From the NCBI GenBank assembly GCA_963082975.1, contig OY720346.1:76314767-76378766 (forward strand): a stretch of DNA of 64,000 nucleotides, in the 5' to 3' direction. The stretch comes from Labia minor (lineage: Eukaryota > Arthropoda > Insecta > Dermaptera > Spongiphoridae). The notes below the pieces were generated by a model. The model did no database searches. It was not told the origin of the DNA and worked only from the letters and a program-made list of their open reading frames with translations. Shown in pieces: positions 11,174 to 21,757 of the stretch; position 1 is the first letter of the stretch; the number at the start of each line of letters is the position of its first letter. The position numbers and the translations under genes are program-made.

Positions 11174-11958
11174 GTGTTTGTGTGTGTTCATCTCTTGCCC
11201 AACATGGCTGGCTATTCAAAACAACCTCGCATATCAAATCAAAAATAACCAATCTTTGCCCAATCTCTCTCTCTCTCTGTCTTGTTATATAATCTGATAT
11301 TTTGTTAATGCTTCGAAAATAAATTCACCATTCCATTGTGTTTTCCTCGATTAATTTCCTCCTATTTCAACCCGTTCTAATTAAAGCAATTCATCTAACA
11401 AAAGAGGTATTATATTCCAAAATTGAATATTGCCTTAGAAAATATATAACACGCGATGAGAATAAAACAAAAGGTTCTTTTTTTATATATATATATTGAA
11501 ATAAAAGATTTATCTAGTGGATTTTATAATTGGCATGATTCTGTTCACCCCAAGAATAAGAATTATTAATTAATCCCAAGGTTCTATACGCCATTGTTTC
11601 TGAACTCTCCCTCGACAGGTGGATGTCTTAATTAGTCTGAACGAACGGGATGAACTGCGTTTTGCGCCTTTTCCTAGAAAATGAATGAACATTGAATGAA
11701 TGGTTTAAATGCAATATAGGTTTGTTTTCAAATTCACAGCTTTCTTTTCAATTTTAATTAAGAAATAGACGAGATGGAAAAGTGGAGAATCTTTGATAAC
11801 AGAGTGCCAAAGAATGAATGTAAGAAGCAATTCATGAAAAGCAGCAGCTACCTTCTTGAAAGAATTATTTATAAAATGAATAAGAAAAAAAAAACAAAGA
11901 AATTTTAATTAAACAAAATATAAAAAGCTACACCGGAAATATAATTTATATATTAATT
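10810..11958. other. AT-rich DNA with long (TG)n microsatellite
   Basis: (TG)n, with a few TTTG variants, spans about 11112-11187. An interrupted (CT)n tract lies at 11263-11278. Positions 11590-11660 are less AT-rich but show no usable frame. No exon is supported. Confidence 0.6.
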
Positions 11959-12457
11959 CATACTAGCTGCTCTTCACACCTACACGGGGGCTCCACCCCT
12001 TGTACCCCCGAGTGGTACATAGTATTTGGTTGCAAGTAGTAAAAGATTTTCATCCATTTTGTTTCAATCAGTATATTACATAAAACATTCATTTCTTTTT
12101 GTGTTCTTATTTAAAATATATTTTGATTTAATCAGTAAATTAATGATATATTAGCGGACCAGTGTGAGAGCCCTCACACGCAAAGAAATTGAAACGCAAA
12201 AGATTGAAAAATATTATAAGATATAAGGGGCACTGGATGTGACGTCACAAATGACGTCAAAAATCATAAAAAGTGAGAAAAAAATTATTTTTCCACTTTT
12301 CTCAAAAAGTATCTATTGTTTTACAATGAATTCCACGCTATTAATAGATTAGCCCGAGGGCTATCCAATGGCATTGGAATGGCCCAAATCGCATAAGTCG
12401 TTTAGGAGGAGTATGTGATAGAACTGTCTTTTAAATATATAGATTCGAATCAAAATA
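11959..12457 (+). repeat. Dispersed repeat, family K (TACTAGC...AAATATATAGAT ends)
   Basis: It begins ATACTAGCTGCTCTTCACAC with a GC-rich head containing the CACGGGGGCTCC/GTACCCCCGAG stretch. It ends near TTTAAATATATAGAT. Two CRE-type palindromes TGACGTCA/TGACGTCAA lie at 12240 and 12252. End sequences of this style are common in arthropod non-autonomous repeats. No coding frame. Boundaries are approximate. Confidence 0.5.
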
Positions 12458-12518
12458 TTAGAAATTATAAATATGAAAAAAATTATCAAACTAAAAACTT
12501 TATAAATTATTATTATAA

Positions 12519-12545
12519 AACTAGCCGTTCCCGGCATCATAGTTA
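12519..12545 (+). repeat. Short CTAGCCGTTCCCGGCATCAT repeat head
   Basis: This head is also found at 59352-59371, where it continues further. Here it runs straight into a family A copy at 12546, so it appears to have been truncated or used as an insertion site. Confidence 0.5.
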
Positions 12546-12942
12546 ATAAGCTGGAGTGTCTCCATCCAGTATCTCGCAATTTGAATAGAATTAAATAACA
12601 TAATATATTATATTTAAATTAAATTTAATTAATTATAAATTATAAATTAAAATTAATAAATAATATTTATTAAACCAGCGCATGTTTGGTTCTTTGTTGA
12701 TGGCACCACGTCACGAGTTGGCGCGTGATGTGCAGTGTTAAAAAATTAATTCCGGTACTTTCAGCGATTCAATAAAGTTTTATAGCATATTTATATCAGT
12801 TTTATACAATTTTTAATACACATACATACACACACACACTCATTCTTCTCAACCTTAGTGAAAATGATTCAGGACCCTTCAAAACGTATAAAAACATCAA
12901 AATCTCGACATCGAAAATTTTCATGACTGCAATAGTAGTAAA
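12546..12942 (+). mobile_element. Helentron-like repeat, family A (copy A8, internally deleted)
   Basis: The 5' end TAAGCTGGAGTGTCTCCATC has a mutated subterminal repeat. It continues through the TTTGTTGATGGCACCACGTC block and the TATA-like region, then jumps to the (CA)n tract at 12818-12838. The 3' end retains CATCGAAAATTTTCATGA, but the terminal hairpin has collapsed to AATAGTAGTAAA. Confidence 0.75.
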
Positions 12943-13175
12943 AAATTAAGATAGAACAAATTAATAATTTTGATAGGTTTCTTTTTATGTTTATTATGTT
13001 TAATAAATTCTATTTTATGATAAAAAAATATTAATATCAAAAATTAGAATATTTCAATTTGTATTTCAAATTTTTTTTTTATTTTAAAATTGTAAATTGT
13101 AAAATTCTAAATTTGTAGCTATCTTCATAATGTGTCAGACATTTCATATATACATACATACATAGGAAATTATAT
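12943..13175. other. AT-rich spacer related to 60180-60370
   Basis: The stretch TTTCTTTTTATGTTTATTAT through AATTCTAAATTTGTA... reappears at about 60200-60345. It is therefore an older dispersed repeat, otherwise unclassified and non-coding. Confidence 0.5.
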
Positions 13176-13183
13176 ATATTGAT

Positions 13184-13449
13184 CAGTGGTGTATTGGGAG
13201 GGGAACGCGGGGGAACGACGTTCCCTTACCTTTTTTCAGAACCGGAACGCGTTCCAGTACTTTTTCATGTCCCGACAACTCACACTTAAATCTACTGTTA
13301 GAATTTCTTTTTTTTGTATTCGTTAATAATTTGTATAGTAAAAATAAGAAAAAATAAAAACTTATATGGAAAAAAATAGTTTGCTGAAAATAGGACTTTT
13401 TTTTGCTTCCACTATGCGTTCCCTTACTTCTTATTTTACAAATTCATTG
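13184..13449. mobile_element. hAT-like miniature element, family D, uninterrupted
   Basis: 266 bp. The left end is CAGTGGTGTATTGGG and the right end a decayed CAAATTCATTG. It is flanked by the exact 8-bp duplication ATATTGAT (13176-13183 and 13450-13457). The interior has GGAACGCGTTCCAGT, matching the split copy at 8423-9204 in reverse. This copy provides the empty site for the A3 insertion. Confidence 0.85.
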
Positions 13450-13806
13450 ATATTGATGATATTAAATAAATACAATAAAATATTAATATTATTTATATAT
13501 GTACCTACATAATACATAATTTAATTTGATAAATTTGAAAAGCAGATAAATACTTTTTTGTTTTTATTTAAGTAATTATATTTTAAACAAGATTTTTAGA
13601 AAAAAAAAATAAAATAATTAAATTTTATTATGTTCATCTGAATGTAGGTGGTATACACGTATGTTCTCAAATGAAAAATAATATGAAAAAAAAAAACTAA
13701 ATGTGACAATTGAAATTTATATCATCGACAGACTGGAATTTGTATTAATCGTTTTTCTGTCACCCTATAAGCTAACATAAGTTAGTCTTACATATATATA
13801 TATGTT

Positions 13807-13838
<32 letters not shown>

Positions 13839-14009
13839 TAAAAAAGAGAGGAAGAGAGTTAAAAAGAAAATCGAATGGATGGAAAGAGTTTAGAGGGTGG
13901 TGGGTTCGGGGGAGGGGGAAGGGCTATCTTGGTGAGTGCTTCTATTCTGCACGATTGACATTCCTTCTACTTGACTGGCCTCGACCGTCTTGGTTTCTTG
14001 GTTGCATGG
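13450..14009. other. AT-rich DNA, (TG)n(AG)n microsatellite and a G-rich patch
   Basis: The compound microsatellite spans about 13804-13838. A G-rich stretch (13885-13930) follows, then CTTGACTGGCCTCGACCGTC. A minus-strand frame across this patch reads into the inverted duplication, is unrecognised and has no splice support. Confidence 0.5.
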
Positions 14010-14372
14010 TTGCATCCATTTTTTCATATTAATAAAAAAATAAAAGGAATGAATGTCTTCGATGCAACCGACCATCATTTTATCTTGTCTGCTCAATTTT
14101 TTACTTTTCTTATCACATATTTCCAAAAAAAAAAAAATAATAAATCCAATAAAAGGAAGAAAAATATTTTTTACTTACTCGTACATTTCTTTTAAATCGT
14201 TTTATTAAAAATCCATTCATTTGTTTGTTATGCCTATACTTACATAAAGTAAAAAAAAACATTTTAATAAATAATTCAAATATGTTGATTAATATTAATC
14301 AAATAATTAATATTAAATAATGGGTCTGCCTAGTAGTTAGTAACATTATATTAAATTTTTCTATAGAAAATA

Positions 14373-14526
14373 CAGGGGCGGATTTAGGCCTAGACAGAAT
14401 AGACATCTGCCTAGAGTCCGTAATTTCAGGCGGGCCGTAAACGGTTCAAAGAATCATGATCATTGCGATCCGACTTTTAAATATTTTCAACTTTTTAAAA
14501 ATTTTTTCAATATGGTTCTAAAAAAA
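14373..14526 (+). mobile_element. hAT-like fragment, family F (one end only)
   Basis: Starts CAGGGGCGGATTTAGGCCT, a terminus style common to hAT elements, and ends CAATATGGTTCTAAAA where family A begins. The tail resembles the interior of the hAT element at 38690-39008 (CAATATGGTTCTAAAAAA). The second terminus was not found. It is duplicated at 20027-20182 in reverse. Confidence 0.6.
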
Positions 14527-15312
14527 ATAAGCTGGAGTGTCTCCACTCGACTATCTCGCAAATTTGAATTGGATTAAATAACATATATTATATTTAAATT
14601 AGATTTAATTAATTATAAATAATAAATTAAAATTAATAAATAATATTTATTAACCCCGGTGACCTCACCTTTCTTTTGCCCATAAATGCTTCGCAGAATC
14701 CTATTCTCAAATACTCTATATCTACTCTCGTCTCCTAAGGTCATAGAACATGCCTCACACCCATATAATACAACCGGTAAAATAATTGTTTTATATGTTT
14801 TATAAATTAAAATTAATAAATAATATTTATTAAACCAGCGCGTTTTTGGCTCTTTGTTGATGGCACCACGTCACATGTTCGCGCGTGAAATTTGCAGTGT
14901 TAAAAAATTAATTCTGGTACTTTCAGCGATTCAATCAAGCTGAAATTCTATATATAGCAGTTTTATACAATTTTTAATCCTGTGAAAAACTATCAAACTT
15001 ATATATTCATTTTTACGGTCACTTTAGAGGAAAAAATATCAAAACGTTGTACTAATGAACCTCTTCCGGTTGAGCTACATTTCTCAAAAGTTGATAGAAA
15101 ACTACGAATTTTGAAAAATATCCATATACCTAATTTCATATTTCTAGCTCAAAACGTTTTTACGTAATCTTGTCTACATACATACACACACACACACCTT
15201 TTTCTCAACCTTAGTGATAATGATTCAGGGACCTTCAAAACATATAAAAACATCAAAATCTTGATATCGAAAATTTTCATGATCGCAATACTATTTCTAG
15301 CGAGATAGTAAA
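14527..15312 (+). mobile_element. Helentron-like repeat, family A (copy A4)
   Basis: A nearly complete copy. The 5' hairpin is GGAGTGtctCCACTC. The subterminal repeat ACTATCTCGC (14549-14558) has its perfect inverse GCGAGATAGT at 15300-15309. (CA)n lies at 15183-15197 and an A tail follows. A LINE fragment flanked by a 32-bp duplication sits at 14654-14801. Non-coding. Confidence 0.85.
14654..14801 (-). mobile_element. LINE fragment inserted in A4 with 32-bp flanking duplication
   Basis: The minus-strand sequence corresponds to about 25724-25866 of the LINE copy, including the ACCTTAGG.GACGAGAGTAGA segment. It lacks the LINE 3' end. Identical 32-bp copies of family A sequence lie on both sides (14622-14653 and 14802-14833). 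Confidence 0.8.
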
Positions 15313-16401
15313 AAATAGAACGACTTTGATTAGTTCTAGAAAATACGTTATTTGTTAAATTTTAAATAAAAAATTGATCTATTATATATAAGTTAAATAA
15401 TAAAATAAATTAAAATGATTTTGTTTAAATTATAGGCACATTAACAATTCTCTCTCGATATTTATTTATTTATTTAGATAAGGATTTCATTTATATATTC
15501 CCAATTTTACAAAATTGATTTTTGTGATCTCTTATTTTCTTGACCGAATATATATATATTGATAACGAAAGGGAAAAGAGAATAGAGTGAAAGGGGGGAG
15601 GTTATGGGGAGGGGTAGTAGTGGGGAGAGAGAGAAGTGCATGAGCGTGGGTCTAAAATTCTCTTTCAATCGATTTGATTTCCATTCAAAACCGCAGCATT
15701 CAAATAACATGGAACGAACCTCTTTTAATATTAAAAGCAAATTTCAATTCCAGACTCTCTATTATATTTGATAGAAATGCATTGTATGACCAAATTTAGA
15801 TGAATGAATGGAACTGGTCCAATAATTTGATCTTACAATTTAGTTAGAAATGGAGATTTTGTTTTTTGTTTGGTGCAATATATTATCAATTCGATAAATG
15901 TATACATATCATATATCATATATATATATTCAAGAATTTGATTAAGTATAGATTGAATATAAATGTGAATTCTCAATTTCCAATGATGCCAATTTAATTA
16001 GTAGATTAAGGGTTTATGAAAAAATTTCAATCCATTCAGTGTTTTTAAAAAATTACAAATGTTTTTCTTTTGTTCAAAAGAGTTGACTTATAAATTGTAA
16101 AAGGAATTTTCGGGCCCTAGACAAGAAGAGAATTCCGGGCAGAACACGAAATCTATTATTATTCCTTAAATACAAAATATTATAAATAATGTCTATAAGT
16201 ATTATTCTTAAATTTTATTATGAATTTTTGAATAGAAAAATTCAATCTTAATAGGTTTTATATTTTTTTTTATTTTAGTTTTTTCTTCATTATTCAAAGA
16301 ACATAAAATACAAATAATTTGTAATTCACCTTGTAAAGAGTAATTGAAGTATATAAAGTATTTATATAACTATACATGTTTATGATTATGTAAAAAATGT
16401 C
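15313..16401. other. AT-rich non-coding DNA
   Basis: Contains a purine-rich patch at 15565-15640 and TA-rich tracts near 15905-15930. A 77-codon minus frame at 15507-15740 is unrecognised. No gene support. Confidence 0.5.
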
Positions 16402-17563
16402 AGTGACGCAACCAGGGGGGGGGGGTTAGGGCTTTAACCCCCCCAGAAGAGAAAAAAAATTCAAATTGCTATATATTATGCACTATATTACAAATAGAAA
16501 AGAAAAAATATAATCATTTTTATTTGAAAAAAAAAAATTCTTAAAGAATAATTAGTGTATAAAAAATAAGTTTATTTTATTTTAAAAAAATTTTAACAAA
16601 AATAAAAATTGCTTATTTTTTCGTAGAATTTAATATAAAAAAATAAAAAAATAATTTTATTATTTCTCCTAAATCATAAAAAAACAAGACTTAATATAAG
16701 ATTACTAGATGATTGTGGAAAATTTCCAATTTAAATATAAAATAAATAAAAATATTACACACAAATTCTAAATATTTTTTATTATTAATACATTAATTGC
16801 TAATTTCATAAAAATTATGAAGCGAAGACTAATGTTTTCAAAATATCCTGCCACTACGTGCTAACGTAAAGCTTTCGAAATTTTAAAGTAGTTTGTTATA
16901 AATAACTTCTTTTATTATTATTAGTTTCGGTAAAAATGAATATAAAGAAACTTTTAGTAAATTCGATTCCCTATAAATTTAATGCGATAGAATGATAATT
17001 CTCATAAAAATCGGTATTTATTGAGAAAATCAATAAAATGTGCTTTGACACCTCTTTAAACTACCCTTACTTATGGTCCTATCTTGTCCAAAAACAATCC
17101 AATCCCCGTCCATCATTCCCCACAAAAAAACATCTAAAAACCAAATTTCAAGACAATATCTCATTTTGTTTAGACGTAATCTCGGTAACGAACGGCAGGC
17201 CAGCCGGTTCAAAAATTTGTTTTTTCCAGTTTTGGATTCAGAACCGTCTGAAAAGTAGAGATCTCAAAAAATCTCGGAGCAAAAATTTTCAAAATTTTTC
17301 GACCATCGTATAAGCTATCCTCATAGCTGGAAAAAAATATTTTCTTTCTAAAACGGTGAATACGAGTAAATAAAAGACAAAATTAAATTTTTTTGTCAGA
17401 TTTTGTAAAATCAGTGTTACATTTACAAAACATTTTTAAATATTTAATTTAAAAAAAATCTTAATTTGAGAGAGCCCGGGGGGGGGGGGGGGTATAGGAA
17501 GGTGGAGCGGTTAGTCAAACCTCCTCCCCCCCAGGATCAAATCCTGCTTGCGCCATTGGGATA
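16402..17563. mobile_element. Probable hAT-like element with G/C-rich terminal hairpins
   Basis: The left end CAGTGACGCAACCAGG is followed by a G-run and a hairpin closing on CCCCCCC (16416-16446). The right end has a G-run (17479-17492), then a C-run, and finishes TGCTTGCGCCATTG. The outer CAGTGACGCA and TGCGCCATTG are imperfect inverted repeats. No matching 8-bp target duplication was found. A 91-codon + frame at 17038-17313 is unrecognised. A third related end may lie at 40143 (CAATGACGCAGCCAGC). Confidence 0.5.
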
Positions 17564-18958
17564 GTGAATAATATTTCTATTCTATGTCAATTAGATAGAA
17601 TTACAGTGAAATTATTAATAAAATAGTAATTTGTTTTCACTATGGCATCTCAAAATATTTTTTATAATAGAAAGAATGAGATTTTTAATTTTATAGTGAT
17701 TTTTTAATGACTATTAAAAGAGTATTTAATTTAAGAGTATATAATTCCTGTTTCTTTTTGAGCCCATCCAGATGCCAGCCTATGAATTTATATACCCAAT
17801 CATAAATTGTATTTCTAGGATAGTAAACCATATTAAAAATATTAATGGTATGCAAATTACCAACTCAATGTAGTTGTAGTGTTATAATAGATTTGAGAGT
17901 AAGAAATCAAATTCGGAAACTTCAAATAATTAATTTCTTTAATTACTGTGTGTGAAAGATTAATGAGATTAGAAATATTTAAAATTAAATAATATATTTA
18001 TTTTTGAATAAGTATAAGAAATTTATTTTTTTATATTAATTATGAAATTCAACTGCTCAGACAGTGAAGTAATTATTTCAGGATGTTTAAAGAAGAGACA
18101 TAAGAATAAACTCTTTAGTAAAAATAATTCTTTAAAATTTAAAAATATTTCGGAAAATAATACTAACATCTTAAAGATGATTTTTATTAAAATAAAATAA
18201 TAATATTTAAATCAAATTTAATCTTATTTATAATTTTTATTTTAATATTTAAATAATTTTCATTTAATTTTTAATAAAATTGAATTAATAAGATTTTAAA
18301 TCGCAAATATAAGTTTATAAATAAATATATATTCATAGTTAAAGTTTATAAAACAAATAACTATGATTAATTATTATTTATAATTAAAAAGGGATTATTA
18401 GTGGGTATAAACAATGAATATAACAGATGTTAATTACCTATTAGAACGTTCACTCAGCAATTTTGGCGTCTTTTCTTATTCACTGTTCAATGAATACTAA
18501 AAATTACATTCTTTTATTTTATTTTAATTTATTTTATTTTATTTGATTATTTTTCAAAGAATTGGCCGAGTGAATTGCTTATCGCTTTTCAATGAAATAA
18601 AATAAACAATGGAATTATTCTGGCAGTGCCCGTTTGCCTCGTGCATTTAGAAAATAAATAATATCATTTATTTTTTATATATTAATAATTAAATTGATAA
18701 AGAAAATAATTCAAGGAATGTTTTTCATTAGAAAAAGATAATCTGTATATTTATATATATATATATAATTTATAAATATCTAAATATTTTCTTTTACAAT
18801 TCGATGAGAAACAATTTTATATTTTATAATAAATTATTGTGTTATTTTTATTTTAGATTATGATATTTTATCGACTAAGTTTTTAATTATATATATATAT
18901 TAAATTTAATTAATTATAAGTGGAAAAGAGTCATCACGGCTTCGGACCCTCTCCATAT
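17564..18958. other. AT-rich non-coding DNA
   Basis: Almost pure A/T with ATTTTATTTTATTT-type words (18505-18545). No open frame worth naming and no recognisable repeat terminus. Confidence 0.55.
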
Positions 18959-18970
18959 ATACTAGCAAAA

Positions 18971-19017
<47 letters not shown>

Positions 19018-19457
19018 TTGAGATATTAAACCCCTCTAAGGATATTTTTGAAATTCACACCATTGATGATAATTGTAAAGAAAAATCGATCTGTATTGGT
19101 TTCATCTTTGGTAGTCTTTTCTTAATTTAAAATAGAAATTTTAATAATAATAATAATATAGCGCAGGGCAACGCCAAAAAGCGCTTCCTTTAATACAAAA
19201 TATTATAAATTAAATAAAATTTGAAAAATATTGATTTTAATAAGATTTTGTAATCAAATTACAAAATATATATTATGTTATATCTACAGAACATACTTTT
19301 CTGTCTTTTGGTGCATTTATGCGTACCTTTAAGGCCTGGATGTTTTATGACTATTTTTTTTTTAATTTATGTTCTTTTAAATTATTTGAAATTGATTCAT
19401 ATATTTTGTCGTGTATTTATTTTAAATAATAATCTTAATATTAAATATTCATAGTTC
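18959..19457 (-). repeat. Dispersed repeat, family G (copy G1), with (TA)n
   Basis: On the minus strand it ends CAATTTTTGCTAGTAT after a long (TA)n tract (18975-19012). It carries AATCGATTTTTCTTTA-like and GCACCAAAAGACAGAAAAGT blocks shared with 44490, 46845, 49418 and 28757. It abuts the truncated family A copy at 19458. No coding content. Confidence 0.6.
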
Positions 19458-20025
19458 AATGTTGAGATTTTGATGTTTTTATACGTTTTGAAGGTTCATG
19501 AATAATTTTCACTAATGTTGAGAAAAATGTCTCTGTGTGTGTATATGTGTGTGTATGGAGACAAGATTACGCAAAAACGGTTTGAGCTAGAAATATGAAA
19601 TTAGGTATACGGGAATTATTCAAAATTCGTAGTTTTCTATCAACTTTTGAGAAATGTAGCTCAACCGGAAGAGGGTCATTACCTACAACGTTTTGATATT
19701 TTTTCCTCTAAAGTGACCGTAAAAATAAAGATATATGTTTGATAATTTTTCATATGATTAAAGATTGTATAAAACTGCTATATATAGAATTTCAGCTTGA
19801 TTGAATCAGTGAAAGTACCAGAATTAATTTTTTAACACTGCAAATCTCACGCGCCAACACGTCACGTGGTGCCATCAACAAAGTCAAACATGCGCAGGTT
19901 TAATAAATATTATTTATTAATTTTAATTTATTATTTATAATTAATTAAATCTAATTTAAATATAATATATGTTATTTAATCCAATTCAAATTTGCGAGAT
20001 AGTCGAGTAGAGACACGCCAGCTTT
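19458..20025 (-). mobile_element. Helentron-like repeat, family A (copy A5, 3' truncated)
   Basis: Reverse-orientation copy forming the inner end of the right arm of the inverted duplication. The 5' hairpin (CAGCTTTTATTTC end) and subterminal GCGAGATAGT are present, and (TG)n lies near 19532-19552. The 3' hairpin is lost where family G begins. It lacks the LINE insertion seen in A4. Confidence 0.8.
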
Positions 20026-21469
20026 TATTTCTTTTTAGAACCATATTGAAAAAATTTTTAAAAGTTGAAAATATTTAAAAATCGGATCGCAATGATCACG
20101 TTTCTTTGAACCATTTAGAGGCCCCCTGAAATTACGGGCTCTAGGCAGTTTTCTATTCTGCCTAGGCCTAAATCCGCCCCTGTATTTTCTATACAACAAT
20201 TTAGTATAATGTTACTAACTACTAGGTAGACCCATTATTTAATATTAATTATTCGATTAATATTAATCAACGTATTTTAATTATTTATTAAAATGTTTCT
20301 TTTTACTTTATGTAAGTATAGGCATAACAAACAAATGAATGTGAATTTTTAATAAAACGATTTAAAAGAAATGTACGAGTAAGTAAAAGATATTTTTCTT
20401 CTTTTTATTGGATTTATTATTTTTTTTTTTTTTTGGAAATATGTGATAAGAAAAGTAAATAAGCGGGAGTGTCCTCCCCTGGACTTTCCCGCATATAAAT
20501 AGGTATAAAGAGTTGTGAATGAATATTTAGAATGTGTAAACTTGGTATTGATAAAGAGCCAGTTCGTATTAGTTTATTGGTGTCAAATTTGATATTTGGT
20601 AACATTTATATATATATATATATATAGAATAAAGTGCTACTTCCGGTTAACTGATATTTTAAATGTAAAAAAACAGATATGGATATAATATAAATATTTT
20701 TAATTTTATTTTATTTATAATATATAAGGGCTGGCTGTGACGTCATGAAGTGCTGGGTGACGTCATATAATTTTAAATTAAGAAAAAACTAATGAAGATG
20801 ATTTTTCTCGAGGATAAAACCAATACAAAGTGCATAACACGTGGAGATATGTCCTCACGTTAAATTTGATATGAAAATAACCCTTCACTTCCTCTCTTCG
20901 ATCGGCAATACTAGCACTTCCGGTTTCTGGATTTGCACCAAAAGTTGATCAATTCATCCTACTGATGTATTAAGTAAATATACCAAATTTCATCAAAATC
21001 CGTTGAGCCGTTCAGGCTGTACACATCTATACGGACGGACGGACAGACATCATGCTAAAAATACTTTTTTCTGTTAAGAAAATGCATGATTCGTGGAGAT
21101 ATGTACCTAAAAATATCCATAGGTGAAATTTGGTGTGAAAACAATACCTCCCTTACTATCGTCGGTCGGTAAAAAAGAAACGCTACTTGTATAGGTAAAA
21201 TGTCACTTCCGGTAGTCAGATCATGATGAAATTTGGTATCTCAATTTTTTTCATATTTTTAAATCTATATACAAAATATGAAGCAAATATTTCGAAGCAA
21301 CTGGTACTTTACTTGAAAGGTAAACGCAACCAGTATAGGTAAAGTACCACTTCCGGTTAACCGATTTTGACGAAATTTTGATAGAAATCTACAAACTGAG
21401 AATAATATCGGTGTACCAAATTTCGAAGTCCTAGCTTGATTAGTTTTTGAGTAAATTTGCTTACAGACA

Positions 21470-21500
<31 letters not shown>

Positions 21501-21757
21501 CATACATACATACATACATACATACATACATACATACATACACACAGACATAATTCGAAAAATGGTATTTTCCGACTCAGGGAGGTCTAAAACGTCAAGA
21601 TCTATCGAAATCTCGAAGTCGAAATTTTTGACGATTCCAATACTTCCCTTATACGAAGTATGCGGGAAAGTAAAAATTGAGCAGACAAGATAAAATGATG
21701 GTCGGTTGCATCGAAGACATTCATTCCTTTTATTTTTTTATTAATATGAAAAATGGA
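20026..21757. repeat. Right arm of inverted duplication (reverse of 14010-14526)
   Basis: 20026-20459 and 21674-21757 match the reverse complement of the left arm, including the F fragment whose CAGGGGCGG end is at 20182. A family B element splits the arm at an A-run that is uninterrupted in the left arm near 14100. Confidence 0.8.
20460..21673 (+). mobile_element. Helentron-like composite, family B with internal C unit (copy B1)
   Basis: The 5' end TAAGCGGGAGTGTCCTCCCC is a hairpin head. ACTTTCCCGCATA (20483-20495) is exactly inverted at TATGCGGGAAAGT (21659-21671). The 3' end is a terminal hairpin followed by A's. A family C 3' unit lies at about 20870-21173 and a (CATA)n tract at 21472-21540. 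Two TGACGTCA palindromes are at 20738 and 20758. The left arm of the duplication supplies the empty site: six A's, split three and three, with no target duplication. Confidence 0.85.

Larger units (their letters stand above)
14010..15312. repeat. Left arm of large inverted duplication
   Basis: From about 14010 the sequence matches the reverse complement of 21757 downward. The matched parts are the GATGCAACCGACCATCATTT block, the A-run near 14127, the hAT-like F fragment and the A copy. Interruptions are a B element in the right arm (20460-21673) and a 148-bp LINE piece in this arm (14654-14801). Substitutions throughout show the duplication is not a recent artefact. Confidence 0.8.

Noticed and set aside
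11112..11297. Cys/Val-rich frame
   Set aside because: It is translation of the (TG)n microsatellite.
13890..14126. Frame repeated at 21677-21880 (KMMVGCIEDIHSFYFF)
   Set aside because: The similarity is explained by the inverted duplication. Stops and lack of splice sites argue against a gene.
21265..21551. Frames rich in MYVC or IHTY
   Set aside because: They are translations of the (CATA)n tract in family B. The same applies to the frames at 40311-40789.
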